DNA from: Spizellomyces punctatus DAOM BR117
Lineage: Eukaryota; Chytridiomycota; Chytridiomycetes; Spizellomycetales; Spizellomycetaceae
Length of the DNA: 64,000 bases
Assembly: GCF_000182565.1 (NCBI RefSeq)
Contig: NW_015971547.1
Span: 601,339-665,338 of the forward strand
Direction: 5' to 3'
The notes under the pieces were generated by a model. It had not been told where the DNA came from, did no database searches, and was given only the letters and a program-made list of their open reading frames with translations. Positions 11,298 through 24,456 of this stretch are shown piece by piece (within the stretch, counting starts at the first letter, position 1; every line of letters begins with the position of its first letter). Both the position numbers and the translations under genes were made by a program.

Positions 11298-14200
11298 ATG
11301 GATATCATAAAGCACCCAAAGCCCCTCAAAACATACCCACAGTACGCTCATGGAAAATATAATGTAGCATGCTATGTCGTTTAAAATGCTGATGGTATGC
11401 CCTACTGCTTAGATCCCTTGTAGCATCCAAAACGGTTGCGGAGGCCTCCCTCCACGTCCGCACTCCCGCAGAATGGCATCTTTACGGATATCCCTTTGCG
11501 GTAATCTACGGGATATGGGTCTACCTTAACTTTTTCCAACAAGAGGCTATATTTGGTGGACCTGAGGTTGGAAGGTTGGCCTTCATTCTGGTGGCCGCAG
11601 TACATGCATTGGCGTTTCTCGTTTGTCAATGGAGCGTGAAAGCGAATGCAAAGCTGACGTGTCGACAGGTGTGTAATTGCGGAGACATAATAACCATGGT
11701 GGTCGTTTTTTCTACGGTTTTCTTACAAACGCACACAAATGTTGTAGGAGACCGATGCTTACAAGGCGGGCGTTATCATGGTGATTCCCACCACGCATAA
11801 TGGATCCGGCGCCATGTGCAACATCCAAAGAACTGTTGATCCAAAGACCAAGAAGCAGCACTTGTACTTTTTCTTCCAGCAGAAGAAATACGTCTACAAT
11901 GACGAGACTAAGATGTTCGAAAAGCTGGATTATCCCACTCGTCATGGCTATAGCATTGAGGAGTATAGCCGATGGCCGGGTCTGTCCACCGAGGAGGATG
12001 TAAAGGCAGCCAAAGATAAATATGGGCCTAACAAGTAGGTTTGCGATGGTGTGGTCATCACGGTTCTGCTGATTGACACAGTCGTTCCCACTTAGATTTG
12101 ATATACCGATTCCCAAGTTTGGCGAGCTCTTTAAGGAGCACATGATGGCACCCTTTTTTGTCTTCCAACTGTTTTGCGTGGCTTTGTGGTTTTTGGATGA
12201 CATGTGGTATTATTCTCTATTCACCTTGGTCATGCTGTTCGTGTTCGAGTCAACTGTGGTATTCCAGGTGAGTCGGTTTATGAAAGAAGGCGACATCAAA
12301 GCATTCATTAACGCGCATGATACGTAGCGCCTGCGGAACTTGCAAGAGTTCCGTTCCATGTCCATCAAACCGTACGCGATCAATGTATATCGGAGCAAGC
12401 GATGGTCCACAGTTCAAACTGATGAACTCCTCCCTGGAGACATTGTATCCATTGTACGACAAAAGGACGATTCACCAGTGCCTGGCGATATGGTTATAAT
12501 AGATGGTTCTTGCATTGCCAATGAAGCCATGCTATCAGGGGAGTCGACACCACAGCTGAAGGAGCCGATCAGCGGGCGGGAGCCTGAAGATGTATTCGAT
12601 TATAAAGCGGATAAGAACAACATACTGTATGGTGGAACAAAAGTCCTTCAGGTGTCGCCTCCTAAGGATGATCAGCCTCTCCTCCCGCCGGACAATGGTG
12701 CCGTCGCCTACGTTGTCCGCACGGGCTTTGCTACCCAGCAAGGAAAGCTCGTAAGAACTATCGTTTACAGTACGGAACGCATCACGGCGAACAATTTGGA
12801 ATCATTGCTCTTTATTCTCTTCCTGCTGATTTTTGCCCTGATTGCCGCCTGGTACGTTTGGACGGAAGGCACGAAGAACGAAGAGCGAAATCGGTCAAAG
12901 GTGTTGTTAGACTGTATCTTGATTATCACGGCAGTAGTACCTCCAGAACTTCCCATGGAGCTCTCTTTGGCAGTCAATAACTCATTGATTGGCCTTGCAC
13001 GTGCCTACATTTACTGCACCGAGCCCTTCCGGATTCCATTCGCGGGTCGCGTTGATGTGGCCTGCTTCGATAAGACAGGTACCCTGACTGCCGAGAACTT
13101 GATCGTGGAGGGAATAACGGGCCTCAATAGCGACGTAGATCACTTAGCGAAACCCACAAACGTGCCACTTGAAACAACGCGTGTTCTGGCTGGGGCACAT
13201 GCGTTGGTGATGTTGGAGGATGGCATCATTGGTGATCCCATGGAAAAGAATACTCTCGAGTCAATTGAGTGGACTTTAACAAAGGGCGAGGTAGTACATC
13301 CGAAAAAGGATGTGAAACCGACTGGCAAGAGCTCCATGCGAATTCTCAGAAGATATCAGTTTTCCTCGGCTCTTAAACGCATGTCTACGGTGTCAGTGCA
13401 GCAGGATGGCGGAAAGGAGAAATTGTTCGTCGCGGTGAAGGGCGCTCCAGAAACGATTAAGACGATGCTAACAACGGTGCCAAACGGTTATGATGAACAT
13501 TACAAAATTTGGGCTAGGAGGGGCAAGCGCGTCTTGGCATTGGGGTACAAATATTTGGACGAGCATATCAAGACTTCGGAAGTTCGCGATCTGCATCGCG
13601 ATGAGGTGGAAAGCAAGCTCATTTTTGCTGGCTTCCTAGTATTTGGCTGTCCATTGAAGAATGATGCCGTGAAGGCCGTGGGAATGCTGAACAGATCATC
13701 TCACCGGGTGGTGATGATTACAGGAGACAATGCCTTGACTGCTTGTCACGTTGCCAAGGAAGTGGAAATTGTGACGCGACCGGTCCTAATTGCAGACACT
13801 TGGGACGATGGAAAGCTTGCATGGCGTTCCATTGACGAGACGGTGTCCATTGAGCCCCGGTTGGACAAAGCCGAATTTGACAACCGTCTGGAAGAATACG
13901 ACCTCTGCTGCACGGGGCAAGGTTTGGTGCAGATAGCGGGAACGCCGGCGTTTGCGGCACTTTTACCAAGAATTTGGGTTTACGCTCGAGTATCACCAGG
14001 ACAGAAGGAACTTATACTGACGGAATTGAAGCTTGCCGGTTACACAACGCTCATGTGCGGCGACGGCACAAATGACGTAGGGGCGCTGAAGCAGGCACAC
14101 GTTGGTATCGCGTTATTGGATGGAAACGTGGAGGACATTGAAAAACTAAATGCTCGCTTGCGAGCTCGGAGACAGAAGCAAATGCTGGAGCAACAGGCAA

Positions 14201-15316
14201 AGTTGAGGGAAAAATGGGGTCTGCCGCCGTTGCCAGAAGAGCAGCAAAAATTGTTGCAGGGACAGAATGGACAGAAAAATGAGGCAGCTGTGGCCACAAA
14301 AAAAGAGGAAAAGCCGCAGCCTAAAGATGGCAAGAAGCCGAACGTCACAGAGCAATTGGCGGTATGTAATATTTGATATGGCTCTTCCCAATGGATGCTA
14401 ACAACAACCTTTTGCAGGCTGCTATGGAGATGATGGACGACATGGAGGGCGATGTTCCCAAGATTAAGTTTGGTGACGCCTCTGTCGCCGCTCCATTCAC
14501 TTCAAAAATCTCCAGCGTCATGAGTGTTTGCAACATTGTACGACAAGGCCGAGCCACACTTGTCGCCATGGTCCAGATGTACAAAATCCTTGCTCTCAAC
14601 TGTCTCATTTCAGCGTTTTCCATGAGTGTCTTATATCTTGCTGGAATCAAACAAGGGGACTGGCAAGCTACCATCGCTGGTATGATGATCACGGTGTGCT
14701 TTTTTGGAATTGCCAAATCGACAGCCTTGGAAGAGCTTTCGAAGAAGCGACCACAATCGAATGTGTTCAATCACTATGTAATCATCTCCGTCCTGGGGCA
14801 AGCCGCTGTCCACGTTGGGTCGCTCCTGTACATTCAACGGGAAGCCAACTTTTACGCTGAAGATTTAGACGAAGAGATCAAGCTCGATGCCGAGTTTTCA
14901 CCCAATCTCCTCAACAGCGGTGTATACCTCGTTTCATTGATCATGCAAATTTCAACTTTCGCAATCAACTACCAAGGATTGCCCTTCCGGGAAAGCATTA
15001 TCCAGAACAAGGCGTTGTACAATAGTTTGATGGCTGTGGGTGCGATTGCCGTAGCGGCCGCAAGCGAGTTATCAGAGGGATTGAACGAGTGGATGCAGTT
15101 GGTGCCGTTTCCAGATGAGGTTCGAGTTTTCTTAACATTTGGTCGTGCTCTTTGCTGTACCAAGGTTCTGACTATGCAATTTTTTTCTAGTTCCGCTACA
15201 AGCTACTGATAACTATGGCGTTGGACTTTGGTGGAGCGTGGGTAATTGAACAGATTTGCACAAAGTTGTTCTCTGATAACCGGCCCAAAGCGAGCCTCTT
15301 CCCTCGAGGACACTGA
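11298..15316 (+). CDS. SPF1: P5A-type ATPase Spf1 (ER transmembrane helix dislocase)
   Basis: Seven exons (11298-11341, 11413-11668, 11748-12034, 12096-12267, 12328-14361, 14418-15119, 15191-15316) join in frame to 1206 residues; the yeast protein is of similar size. P5A ATPases sit in the ER membrane and remove mis-inserted transmembrane segments. Diagnostic features are the P5A intramembrane motif PPELPMEL (about residue 457), the phosphorylation loop DKTGTLT (about 500), the hinge GDGTNDVGALKQAHVGIALL (about 830), and FDIPIPKFGELFKEH plus a CTEPFRIPFAGR segment seen in Spf1. The two N-terminal P5A-specific helices lie in exon 2. The large hydrophilic insert rich in Lys/Gln (around 14150-14350) precedes the last membrane helices. 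Exon 1 (14 codons) and thus the start are the least certain part; the rest is firm. Confidence 0.96.
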
Positions 15317-15781
15317 ACTTTAGACCTGCGGATGGTGATGGATGTGGCATGAGGCTGGGATTAGATTCAACAAGTGTACACATTGTCGGATAATAGAGGA
15401 GGCATTGCACGTAATTTTTGGACCCTTCACCGGACAAATTCAGAATTCAACGCCCTAGAATGTAGGGTTTCCCTTAACAATAAATGAGCTTTGATGATTG
15501 AATAATCTATAGAACAGAATGAAGACTACTATTTACAGATGCCCACAGACTCTGATGAGAGATTCCAAAGAATCTTGGAAACAACAAAAATTCCAAGGTT
15601 GGGAATTACATTGTTGGGGTATTGGTTGAGTGTGGGCGATGCTCGCGCGGTGGTGAGTGTGCAGTTGATGAAGATACAGGTTGCAAGGGTTGGGGGAAAG
15701 GATGTTGAGGGGAGCAAAGTAGAGTGTCAACAGCTGTTCCGCTTCCCCGTCAGTCACATAGTCCAAAGGTATTGGGTCATA
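15317..15781. other. Convergent 3' regions, SPF1 / SDS3
   Basis: The 465 nt between two stop codons carry no supported ORF and should hold both 3' UTRs. The sequence is not obviously repetitive. Confidence 0.4.
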
Positions 15782-17873
15782 TCACTGATCAACCGATGCA
15801 GAAGGTCCTGCTTGCTGATACGCTCTGATGATGTCAAGATCCATGTCTATTTCCGACTTTTGCAAGCCCTCGCAGAGTCGTGGAGGAACGATCTGTGGAA
15901 AGTATGCAAAAGGCCCATTGTAAGGAACCGCAATCGCTGCGTTGGACGAAAATGCAAGCTCACCACTCGTCCGCCTCGTCGTTTGTTCTCTTGCAGCTTG
16001 CGTTTGATGGGGGAAGGATATTTGGCGGCGTAGGGTGGAATGCCTGTGGTTGAGCGCTTGAGTTGATCTATTTCTATTTGCCGTTTGCGCACGAATGTTT
16101 CTGCGGGTGTTGGTTCTACAAGAGGATATCTATCAATCGACGATCCACGACCTGGTTATACTGTCAGGTGAGAAAACATACCAAAAGCCCAGAGCTCTTG
16201 CTCGTCATTTCTAAGCTTCTCTGCGACCATTTTCCATTTTTTTGCATTTATTGAGTCGATCATCTTTCGTCGCGTATCACCACGTCGATCCTATCAGCTC
16301 CAAGGTAAGAAAAGGCTTTGAAAGTACTAGATGTAAAATAGATGTACGCACGATAAATGTATCATTCGCTTGCTTGACGGCCGCCTCGTATTGTACATGG
16401 GCGTATTCCCTCTGCATGCGTTGCCGGTTCATGTTGACTTTCTCTATGCCTTTATATTTGGCGTCCAACTCCGCATAGCATAGATGTGTACCTAAGGAAA
16501 AGGAACGTTAGCTCACATAAAGGCATCTGATTGGTGTAAATGTGCCATAATAGCGTTAACCATACCTTTTCTAATTTGCTCTTGTTCGAGTTCAATGGCG
16601 TCAAGCTCAAGCTGTATGCGACTACGCGTCCGGTTAAATGAGATCGGGTGCAATGAAACCATGTAAGCAGCAGTCTTTTCCTACCGATCTCTGAGCTTGG
16701 CATAGTCCTGACCAATTCTAACCATTTCTTCCTTTGCGGCTTTTACGAGCAGCTTCTTTTTAACGGTGTCCTCGTCATCGTCTGCCCTGATTTCATCATC
16801 AAACAGCATCACTATGAACGCTGTATATAAGCATCAGGAACACTAGAGGAGCAACTTTCGCATTCCCAGACGCTACCATCGTTTATAGCGTCATCTTCTG
16901 CGCCGGCAGCACGTGGCTGCGGACCGTTAGTCAATGGGGCTTTCGTCTTCAGATTTATCACCGATCCACCATTGGCAAATGGCAATTGCCGGGAAACCGG
17001 TGCGGCTATGCGCTCGGATGACGTGGGAGCTGTTGTGACCTTTGCTCTTCTTCGCGTATTATGCTCGTGAGAAGGTGGTATCTGTGTCTTTCGGGCGGTA
17101 CGACCTTCGCAAGGAGCAAGCAAGCAAATTGGAAAGAGTCCGACAGTGAATGTCAACCCAGTGGTTTACATACCGGCGGTCGCTCTGGTAGAAGCTCTAT
17201 ACGGTGTTGGAAGGGTGGGGGAGCTTGGTAGGAAAGAGTCATCATTAGAAGGCTCCATATCGCTGGTCTGGGCTGCACTTCGTCCGTGATCTACCCAGTG
17301 AAGCAGCAAATGGTTAGTGGTTTCACTCCTTATGCAGCGTCTGTATCCTAAGAGACCTTTCGAACGTTCCACGTCTGGTGGACTCGGATGGCTATTGTTG
17401 ATTTGAGGGATGGTGGTAGTGAGAATCGGCTCGGGCGATGTAGGAACAGAAAATTTCCCGTTAATTGGTTCAATATCTGCCGGTTCGTGCTCTGCGGGCA
17501 GACCAGATTTAGGAGATATGTGAGACTTTGGAGTTTGGGGAGTTGGACTCTCAGACAGGTTGTCTACAGGCTCAGAGACACGTTGGCGTTTGGTTTTTCG
17601 CCTAGTTGTTTTTGATGTGACTCCAATGTTCAGGTTGTCAGACGGAATGGTGCCATTTTGACCATTGGGTAGACCCGCTTCCATTAGCTCTGTTGTGGGT
17701 GGTTGTACATAGTGCAGCTGTGCAGCGTTTGCAACTCGGTGAGCCAAAGCGGTGTCACTAGTATCCTCCACAGGGGCTTTCCGTTTTGTGCCAGCGGTCG
17801 AGTCAGATTGCCCCATACTACGACGGGTTGCTCGAGGAGCGGGATGGAGAGATAAGGTGGCATCTGACGACAT
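15782..17873 (-). CDS. SDS3: Sds3-like subunit of the Sin3/Rpd3 histone deacetylase complex
   Basis: Eight exons (17873-17174, 17104-16877, 16820-16685, 16621-16566, 16491-16352, 16290-16182, 16115-15964, 15892-15782) give 543 residues with every junction in phase. The first 300 residues are Ser/Pro-rich with basic clusters and look disordered. The Sds3 core begins near FDDEIRADDDEDTVKKKLL and continues as a coiled coil: IQLELDAIELEQEQIRKG, then THLCYAELDAKYKGIEKVNMNRQRMQREYAHVQYEAAVKQANDTFI, then the region KMIDSINAKKWKMVAEKLRNDEQ. The C-terminal PPRLCEGLQKSEIDMDLDIIRAY matches the conserved end of Sds3/BRMS1 proteins. Members scaffold Sin3 corepressor complexes in the nucleus. The small exons (56-152 nt) make this gene easy to miss in ORF scans. 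Family assignment is good; an alternative BRMS1-type name would describe the same family. Confidence 0.85.
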
Positions 17874-18591
17874 TGCGCTTCAAAAAGTGTCCTAAAGTGT
17901 TTGCAACAAGTATGCACTAGCAAAGTTGAGCCTTGGAGAGAGGGAAGGAAACCATGACAAGGCCTACACTCGGCGTAACCACACGTCTTTTACCTACAGC
18001 GTATACTAAAGTCCTCAGTTACTTTTCTATCGTTCGCGATGGCCTTGTTGGTTATGGAGAATAAGTCTTGTTACTAGTCATGAACAGCAGATGGACGACA
18101 AGCAGAATTCGTTGAGCTGCTATTGTTCAGGTCGTGTGGCTTGGACAGTCGCGATCCTAAGGACCCCCCCAAATGTCGAAAAAAGTAACAATTCCAAAGT
18201 AAAAACTCACAAGGCAAAAGCACGGATTTCTTTTTTTTTTTCTTGGGTTGCATCTCCAAAAAATAAACAGCAAAGATATACGTAACTGATGTTTTCCTTG
18301 TAGGATTGGCGTCATGAACGAGAAAACCATGTCATTACAGGTATTTAACTGTCTTGCACTGTAAGACGCGCTTTAGCAAACTCAATGGCCTGGATGGACA
18401 TTGTATAGCCATGCCATAGATTAGAAGAGTTTTCCTTCTCGACGTCTGCTTCTTGCTATAGTTGGAAAGCTCTTGCTCCAACGGTTGCCAGAGTGTGTTT
18501 ATTGAATATCATCTATAGATTTGACACTTTTATTAAAGCAAGACTTGCTGTAACAGAAAGCAAGCACCCAGTTGGCCAGGGTTACGGTGAT
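17874..18591. other. Intergenic, upstream of SDS3
   Basis: This 718-nt gap separates the SDS3 start from the 3' end of the upstream receptor gene. It includes a T11 run at 18231-18241 and no supported ORF. Confidence 0.4.
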
Positions 18592-21500
18592 CTAGCAGAC
18601 TGCTTCTTGGATCTCAACGTTGTTCCTAACCCCAGAGTCAGAAAAGGTTCAGTCAGAGCGTCACACGCCCGCAAAGGAGACAAACAGCGATGCTTACCTT
18701 TTTCTGTCGTGCCAGACTTTATAAAAGATCCCTCTATATTTCACTAGTCATTAGAGTCTTTTGGTAAAAGCTGAACAGAAAGCTCAACAAACCTGAGTTC
18801 TTGATAATTCTTTCAGCTGTAACTTGTTTCACTAATTGGTACTCTGATTCTTGACGGAATTTGATGGTGGTCGAAAACGAGTTTGATACCAGCGATATGA
18901 CTGACCACTGGTCCTCTACTGCATAGTGGTCTACATACTGGAGCTTGATCGCAATGTTTGGAATGGACTGCCCAAAGATTCCCTAATTGCAGCGGCTAAT
19001 GTTACAATCGGCTGGCAATCATTCCATGAGCATCCAGCCAAATACCTTTGCTCGTTTTGACACCTTGATGAAAAAGGTGGTGCCTGAAGAATTCACGGAA
19101 AATCTAGCGGGTACCCACGTATCGCTGAAGAGCCCTCGGGTGAGGACATGACATAGATAACCAGCATCAGCCTTCTTTTCCTTCTTATTATCATCAACTT
19201 CAGGAACTTTCTCCTTCAGTACTTTGCTCTTCCAGCTCTTTGACCGCTCGTCTGATCCATTGCTCCACGCCGAAGAGCCCGGCGGCTTGGATTCTGCGAC
19301 AGCCGTCGATAATCTCGTGTGGAACAAGAAGAACGTACTTATCCAACCTGACAAGTATATTCCCGCGGACTTGAGATAGAAAGCCAAAACCTCCCCGGTA
19401 TTTGTCAGAAGAACAACCGGCAGTACAACGGCGGCGCACACCACTAGGGCATAGCACGCGATAGTAATCGCTTTGCTCTCTGAGTATAGGTTGGCATTTC
19501 GCGTCTTGTAAGCAAGTCCGCACGCAAAAATAAGCAAGCACAGCTTGTATGTTGTTGCTATGATGGTCATCGGGACATTCGCCGCAGATGTAGAGTCGCA
19601 GGTCCATTCTCGCACAGTACCATGATCGGCAAGACTAGGCTGGAGCGGTGCGACCGCCGTCCAGATAGCATCAATTATCTGGAGATTGGTAAACTGCTTA
19701 ATCCAGAGGCCAAGTAAGCTGAGCGTATGTAACTGACCAGTTCCATGAAGAGGATAGCAAAAGAGATCCTTAGAATCTTATGATCAGGCAATGCCGCTCC
19801 TCTTGTGTTGCCATGGTTTGAAGAATTAAATATCTATCTCAGTCAAGGTTAAGTAAGTCAAGACCAGCTAGAAGAGAAATGGGAAGGTGCGAGAAACTCA
19901 CCCGGAATATACGGTAGTTTTTACTGATCAAATTGCTAAAATCATCGCAGGAGATGTAAGCGCGTGAATGCGTGGACTGCATATACTTCACGACGATCCT
20001 TACCCAATTGCTATAGAAAAAGATAATCCACCAATCCATATCTGAGCCACGCAAGAACTATGGCTGGGACGCCCGACATAGAGGAAGGGAAGAAGATACC
20101 CGAGGAGACAGCCACACAGGATCAATATGCCAAACGATGGTGCGGAAGCTTTAACGACCTGTTGGGTTTTGTAGACGAGTAACGCAGCTATCGTGACAAT
20201 GGTCATGAGGATGGAGATCGCCGCTAACACCAATATCAAAATCACCGGCCCTTCACGAATATCGATATAAACCTTCGCAGAATCCGTCCTATCGATTGCA
20301 GATATTGGCAGGGCCAGATTCGAAAGTGTTAGAGTATATGGCTCCAATGCCACTCCCTCAACAAACGTCCCGGATTTATCGATCACGGAGAATTGGAAGG
20401 TCACGATATCGCCGTGGTTTACCATCGACCTGAAGTAGATTTGTTTATTCGGGAGGAGAAGGGCATCCGCAACTTTTTGGAGGATCATATCTCGTGTTGT
20501 TCCATCAATTATCGACGCTGAGACGTCCCTACGGAAAAGAGAATTCGTTCCCAGCTCAGCAGCTCTCAGATCGACGGAAATTGAGTCCCGCATGCCCGTA
20601 AAGCTGCTACAATCCACTCCGTCTCTGCCAGGATGGCAATGGCAATAGTCCTGCTGGCAGAATCCGTTCGCTTTTGGACAGCCCAAGGTACACGTAATAG
20701 GGACACATGATGGAAACTTAATCCCGGTCCCTATCATCTTATTCTCCATTCCAGCGTCGGTGCAATTTTCAACAAGTACTGGGATACTTGACCGGAAAAC
20801 ATTTGGATCATAATATGCGGTCATCGAGCGCACAGTAATGTTGTACTTTGCGGGCTGTGCATATAACTTGATGGACCCAAGCTTGGCTCTGCCTCCAAGA
20901 GAAGGTTTGGAGAGTGTGCCTACGATTTGCCCCATAGAAGGATCGGATAGCTGAAGTCCAATATAAAGCGGCTCATTCGGGCGGGCGATGAACAACTGAC
21001 CAAATGCTAAAAAATGCGAATGGAACCCAGAAGTTAAGGTCCAAAGTCCATTTGTGACAAACTTGTACATGATAGTGCGTACCATCGCGGCTTGTAATGT
21101 CTATATCGGGGAGCATGGCACCCGAAAGCTGGGAAATATTCATTATTCCGCTGATATCAATCCTTGCAAGTCCAGTGGCAATGTCGTCCCCTGCTAGACA
21201 TGTTGGTCAAATACAATCTCCCCTTATCAATTCGAAAATGCTGTTTACCCTGCCAAATTGCCGAGTTATTGAGGAACGCCGCAGCAGTCAACATGCTTTT
21301 GTCAAGCCCAACTAGACCATTCATTTGATATATAGCACCTCCCCGATACGCGCGGTTGCTTCTAAAGGTCAGATCCTCCATCGAGAACTGGGAGGTTGAT
21401 GGCAGGTTAACTGCAATTGCCCCGCCATCTAGCCCCGCCTCATTCAATTCAAAAGTCGATTTGCGAATGGATAGCATCGTGATAGAGTCCTTCGGGGAAA

Positions 21501-24057
21501 ATCTGATTGCACCACCGCTGTCGGATTGGTAGTTGTTCTGGAACGTGCAATTGTTCACATCAACGTTCCCGTTGGCGTTGATGGCACCGACTGGCCTATT
21601 ATCTCCGAAGACAGTGGATTCCACTATGAGGGAAGCGCCTGCCTCCGCGTACAGGGAGCCCTTATTCCTATAAAAAGTGGAACCATCTTGGACATGAAGT
21701 GTTTGATCCAATGCTATATATACCATCTGACCCGAGCCCGCCGTCACGTCTAAAAGCATAGAGGGACATGAGCTACTTAAATTTACTAGAGTCATTGGAG
21801 GAAAGTGAACTGACCAGAGATATGCACATCGGACAACGTTGATATCTTTGGCGTACCGAAAGGGTCTTCAAAACGAAAGAGTGACCCCGACATGATTGTG
21901 GTAGTGTGAATCTGACAATGGCTCATGGATAGCTCCCCATAAATAGAGAACATTCCGACATATGCCCAGGAATCTGCAGCAGCACACGGCGGTCAACCAA
22001 TGGCACATCCACGAAATAAAAAAAAACTCTACCTTGGAATATGCAATTGTCCATGGTCACGCTCGCTTCAAAGTCGACAGTAAGGAAATTGTCTCTATGT
22101 TCTGTGTGATCTATAACAAGCGTGCAAGTCAATGCCTCTTCCGCAATAACAGATAGCAAAGCAGAAAAATGAACTAACTTTTCACGGTAAAGGTATTGAA
22201 TGACGCAGTCGTTTCTCCGTAAATCGACCAGAACGGATATCCGAGGACGTTTATATTCCCTTAAGACAATGTGCACAATGGTCATCTTAGCCTCCGTAGT
22301 TATGGCAAATACCCTGAGATCTGAAATGGTACCTTCAAACATTCCCTCTTCAACATTTATATGGGCGCCGTTTTCCACCCAATTCCCGCAATGGTTTTCA
22401 GCTGGCGAGGGAAACAAGCCATGAGACTGAGCCGAATAATGCAAAAGTGCCTAGGACACCTACATAGTGTGAACTGCTTCATATCAACAGTGAGCGCAAC
22501 ACCTTGAGCTCTAAAACACGAGAATGCCGTATTATCTGTGAAGATAAGCTACCATTGAGCTTTTCCGAGGGAAGGTGCGAATTACAGGACGCGGAGCTTC
22601 ACCTTCAAAGACGACATTGCTCAACGTATGGACGCTAGGCAGCTGAGTTTCTTCCCGGAACCAAATGACATAGTCCAAAAGACCGGTTTGAGCACCATTT
22701 CCTGTCAAAGCCCGCATCGTCGGTGACTACAGAATAGTCTTCCGTTGAAGTATGAAATAGAGGGAATACCTTTCAGATACAAATTATTCCACGAGCTATT
22801 TGTCGGCCCTCCGGCTTCCTTCATAAATTCTGTTAATCCGCGCCTACACTTCAACGATTTGAGAGCCAACTTACCATGTACAGTCGAATCACAGCAACGT
22901 CCCCTGGGTTTTCGACTTGGTTTCCTACGTACGCCAAATGGGCACTGTTACATCAGAACGCTGCAGGCAAAGGGACCTGTCTGTCTTGTGCAAGCGCACC
23001 TATCACATCAATTTCCGTCCCTGTCACTGTACCCCCCCTTACGATGATCAGCGCGCATGGATAAGTTGAATCTATTCCAGGTTAACGATTCAGCGAGGGA
23101 CGTCATATTTACTCTGTTCCGAATGCAAGCCTGCGTACCAGCGACGGTCAGATTGGTCAACGAAGCCTCCCCAAAATCCAAGGCGTATAAAAAGGTGCCG
23201 TGATTGTTGGTGTACGAAATGTTGTTCATCACCAACGTCGAGGTCCTTAAAGCAAAGAAGATTGGTGCAAAACATTCCTCATTATACGGGAGATCAGGTA
23301 TATATGTGCAATTGGACAGCGAAATGCTGCTGAAGCTCAGCGAGCTCAAGCTGGTTCCTCCGATTGCGAGATACAGATCTTATCCACAGATTAATAGATA
23401 TAGTGATCATAGTTGATGACCTGCCTGTGCCAATAGCCTACCAGTAAATGTAGAATCGGATATTACAATCGTCGAGTTATCGCCCGTAACTGTAACTTGA
23501 CTATTGGAAGTTCCTTCATACGACCCGAGTCAGCTATCTTTACAGGGGCATCACATTACATGAGTGCCTACCAGAAACGGACGAACCGGTGAAAGTGATG
23601 GAACCACCAGCGGATGCAGAGACCGAAAATGCAGCATCCGATTGCACGTCCATGCTAATGCCGTTGAATTCCCACCATGCCGAATTGACCGTAATCTCTG
23701 CTCCCCCGACCACTATGGTGACGGTTTCGGAGAGGTTGGCAGCATTGATGATGCTCCCGGTTGTCAGATGAAAGACACTTGCGGGCGGCAGCTCGTAGAT
23801 GCCGGTTGCGATATCGATATGAAATTGATCAGTACTATTGAGAGCAGTCAAAGTACTCCAAGCAATAGCAAGGTCGGAAAACGTCGTAACATCGTCGCCC
23901 ACTAGGCGTTGATCGACACTTATGACTGTATAAGCATTTGAAACTGCGGAGGGGCCAAGCATTGGTTAGTGTTGACAGACTGTGGTCATGCCTCGCCGCA
24001 CGACATACCTATTGCAAGATACAGAAGCGCCCAAACGCATTTCCATACCGCGGTCAT
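18592..24057 (-). CDS. Class C GPCR with Pmp-type beta-helix ectodomain (receptor 1)
   Basis: A large many-exon receptor gene. Exon 1 (24057-24009) encodes a signal peptide (MTAVWKCVWALLYLAIG). Resolved ectodomain exons include 23943-23572, 23513-23442, 23378-23043, 22924-22875 and 22818-22770. Around 21157-21795 the protein shows the polymorphic outer membrane protein repeat pattern: SGGAIRF, DGGAIAV and RGGAIYQ alternate with FQNN, FELN, FRSN and FLNN. An EGF-like Cys cluster (CTLGCPKANGFCQQDYCHCHPGRDGVDC) precedes a juxtamembrane domain and seven helices: VILILVLAAISILMTIVTIAALLVY, FGILILCGCLLGYLLPFL, then NLISKNYRIFR and CLLIFACGLAYKTRNANLYSESKAITIACY, the last typical of class C receptors. 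The tail continues through GIFGQSIPNIAIKLQYVDHYAVEDQW; a 59-nt intron with a CTAATGAC branch point leads toward the stop at 18592. The exon near 22720-22560 and some TM exons are not fully resolved. The ligand is unknown. Confidence 0.85.
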
Positions 24058-24456
24058 CGTTTGCACAAGGAGCGATCCTGCAATAGAAGGGATCCAACTG
24101 CCATTCCTTTTATGTAAGGTTTTGATTAAGGATATATTCCACCGATACCTTGGAAAATCCCAGAATTGGATAATCACATCCTGATTATGAATAGGAAAAC
24201 CGATGTCAATTACTAAAAAAAGGTGCAGGGATACACAATTTTCCCGGATATAAAGCTCATCTACGTCTAGTTTGGACCCGTTAGACTGCTGAACACTATC
24301 TTTAATATCTTTTACGATATAGGCTTTTGTGATCTTCAAAAGCGTCGGGCCTAAAATTCTGGCCCTATCGCAATCCGGGCATATCCTGTATGCAAAAGGG
24401 ATCAGTTTGTGCTCATCCACCTTGGGATCGCTTGTAAACAAACGCTACCGATAGCA
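24058..24456. promoter_or_regulatory. Shared promoter between the two receptor genes
   Basis: The start codons of two paralogous receptors face away from each other across 399 nt, so this stretch must serve both genes unless transcription starts inside them. No ORF is supported here. Co-regulation is an inference from position. Confidence 0.5.

Noticed and set aside
16116-16181. A 30-nt intron in SDS3 using the nearer CCAG acceptor
   Set aside because: Too short for splicing; the TTGTAG acceptor 36 nt further gives a 66-nt intron and keeps the frame.
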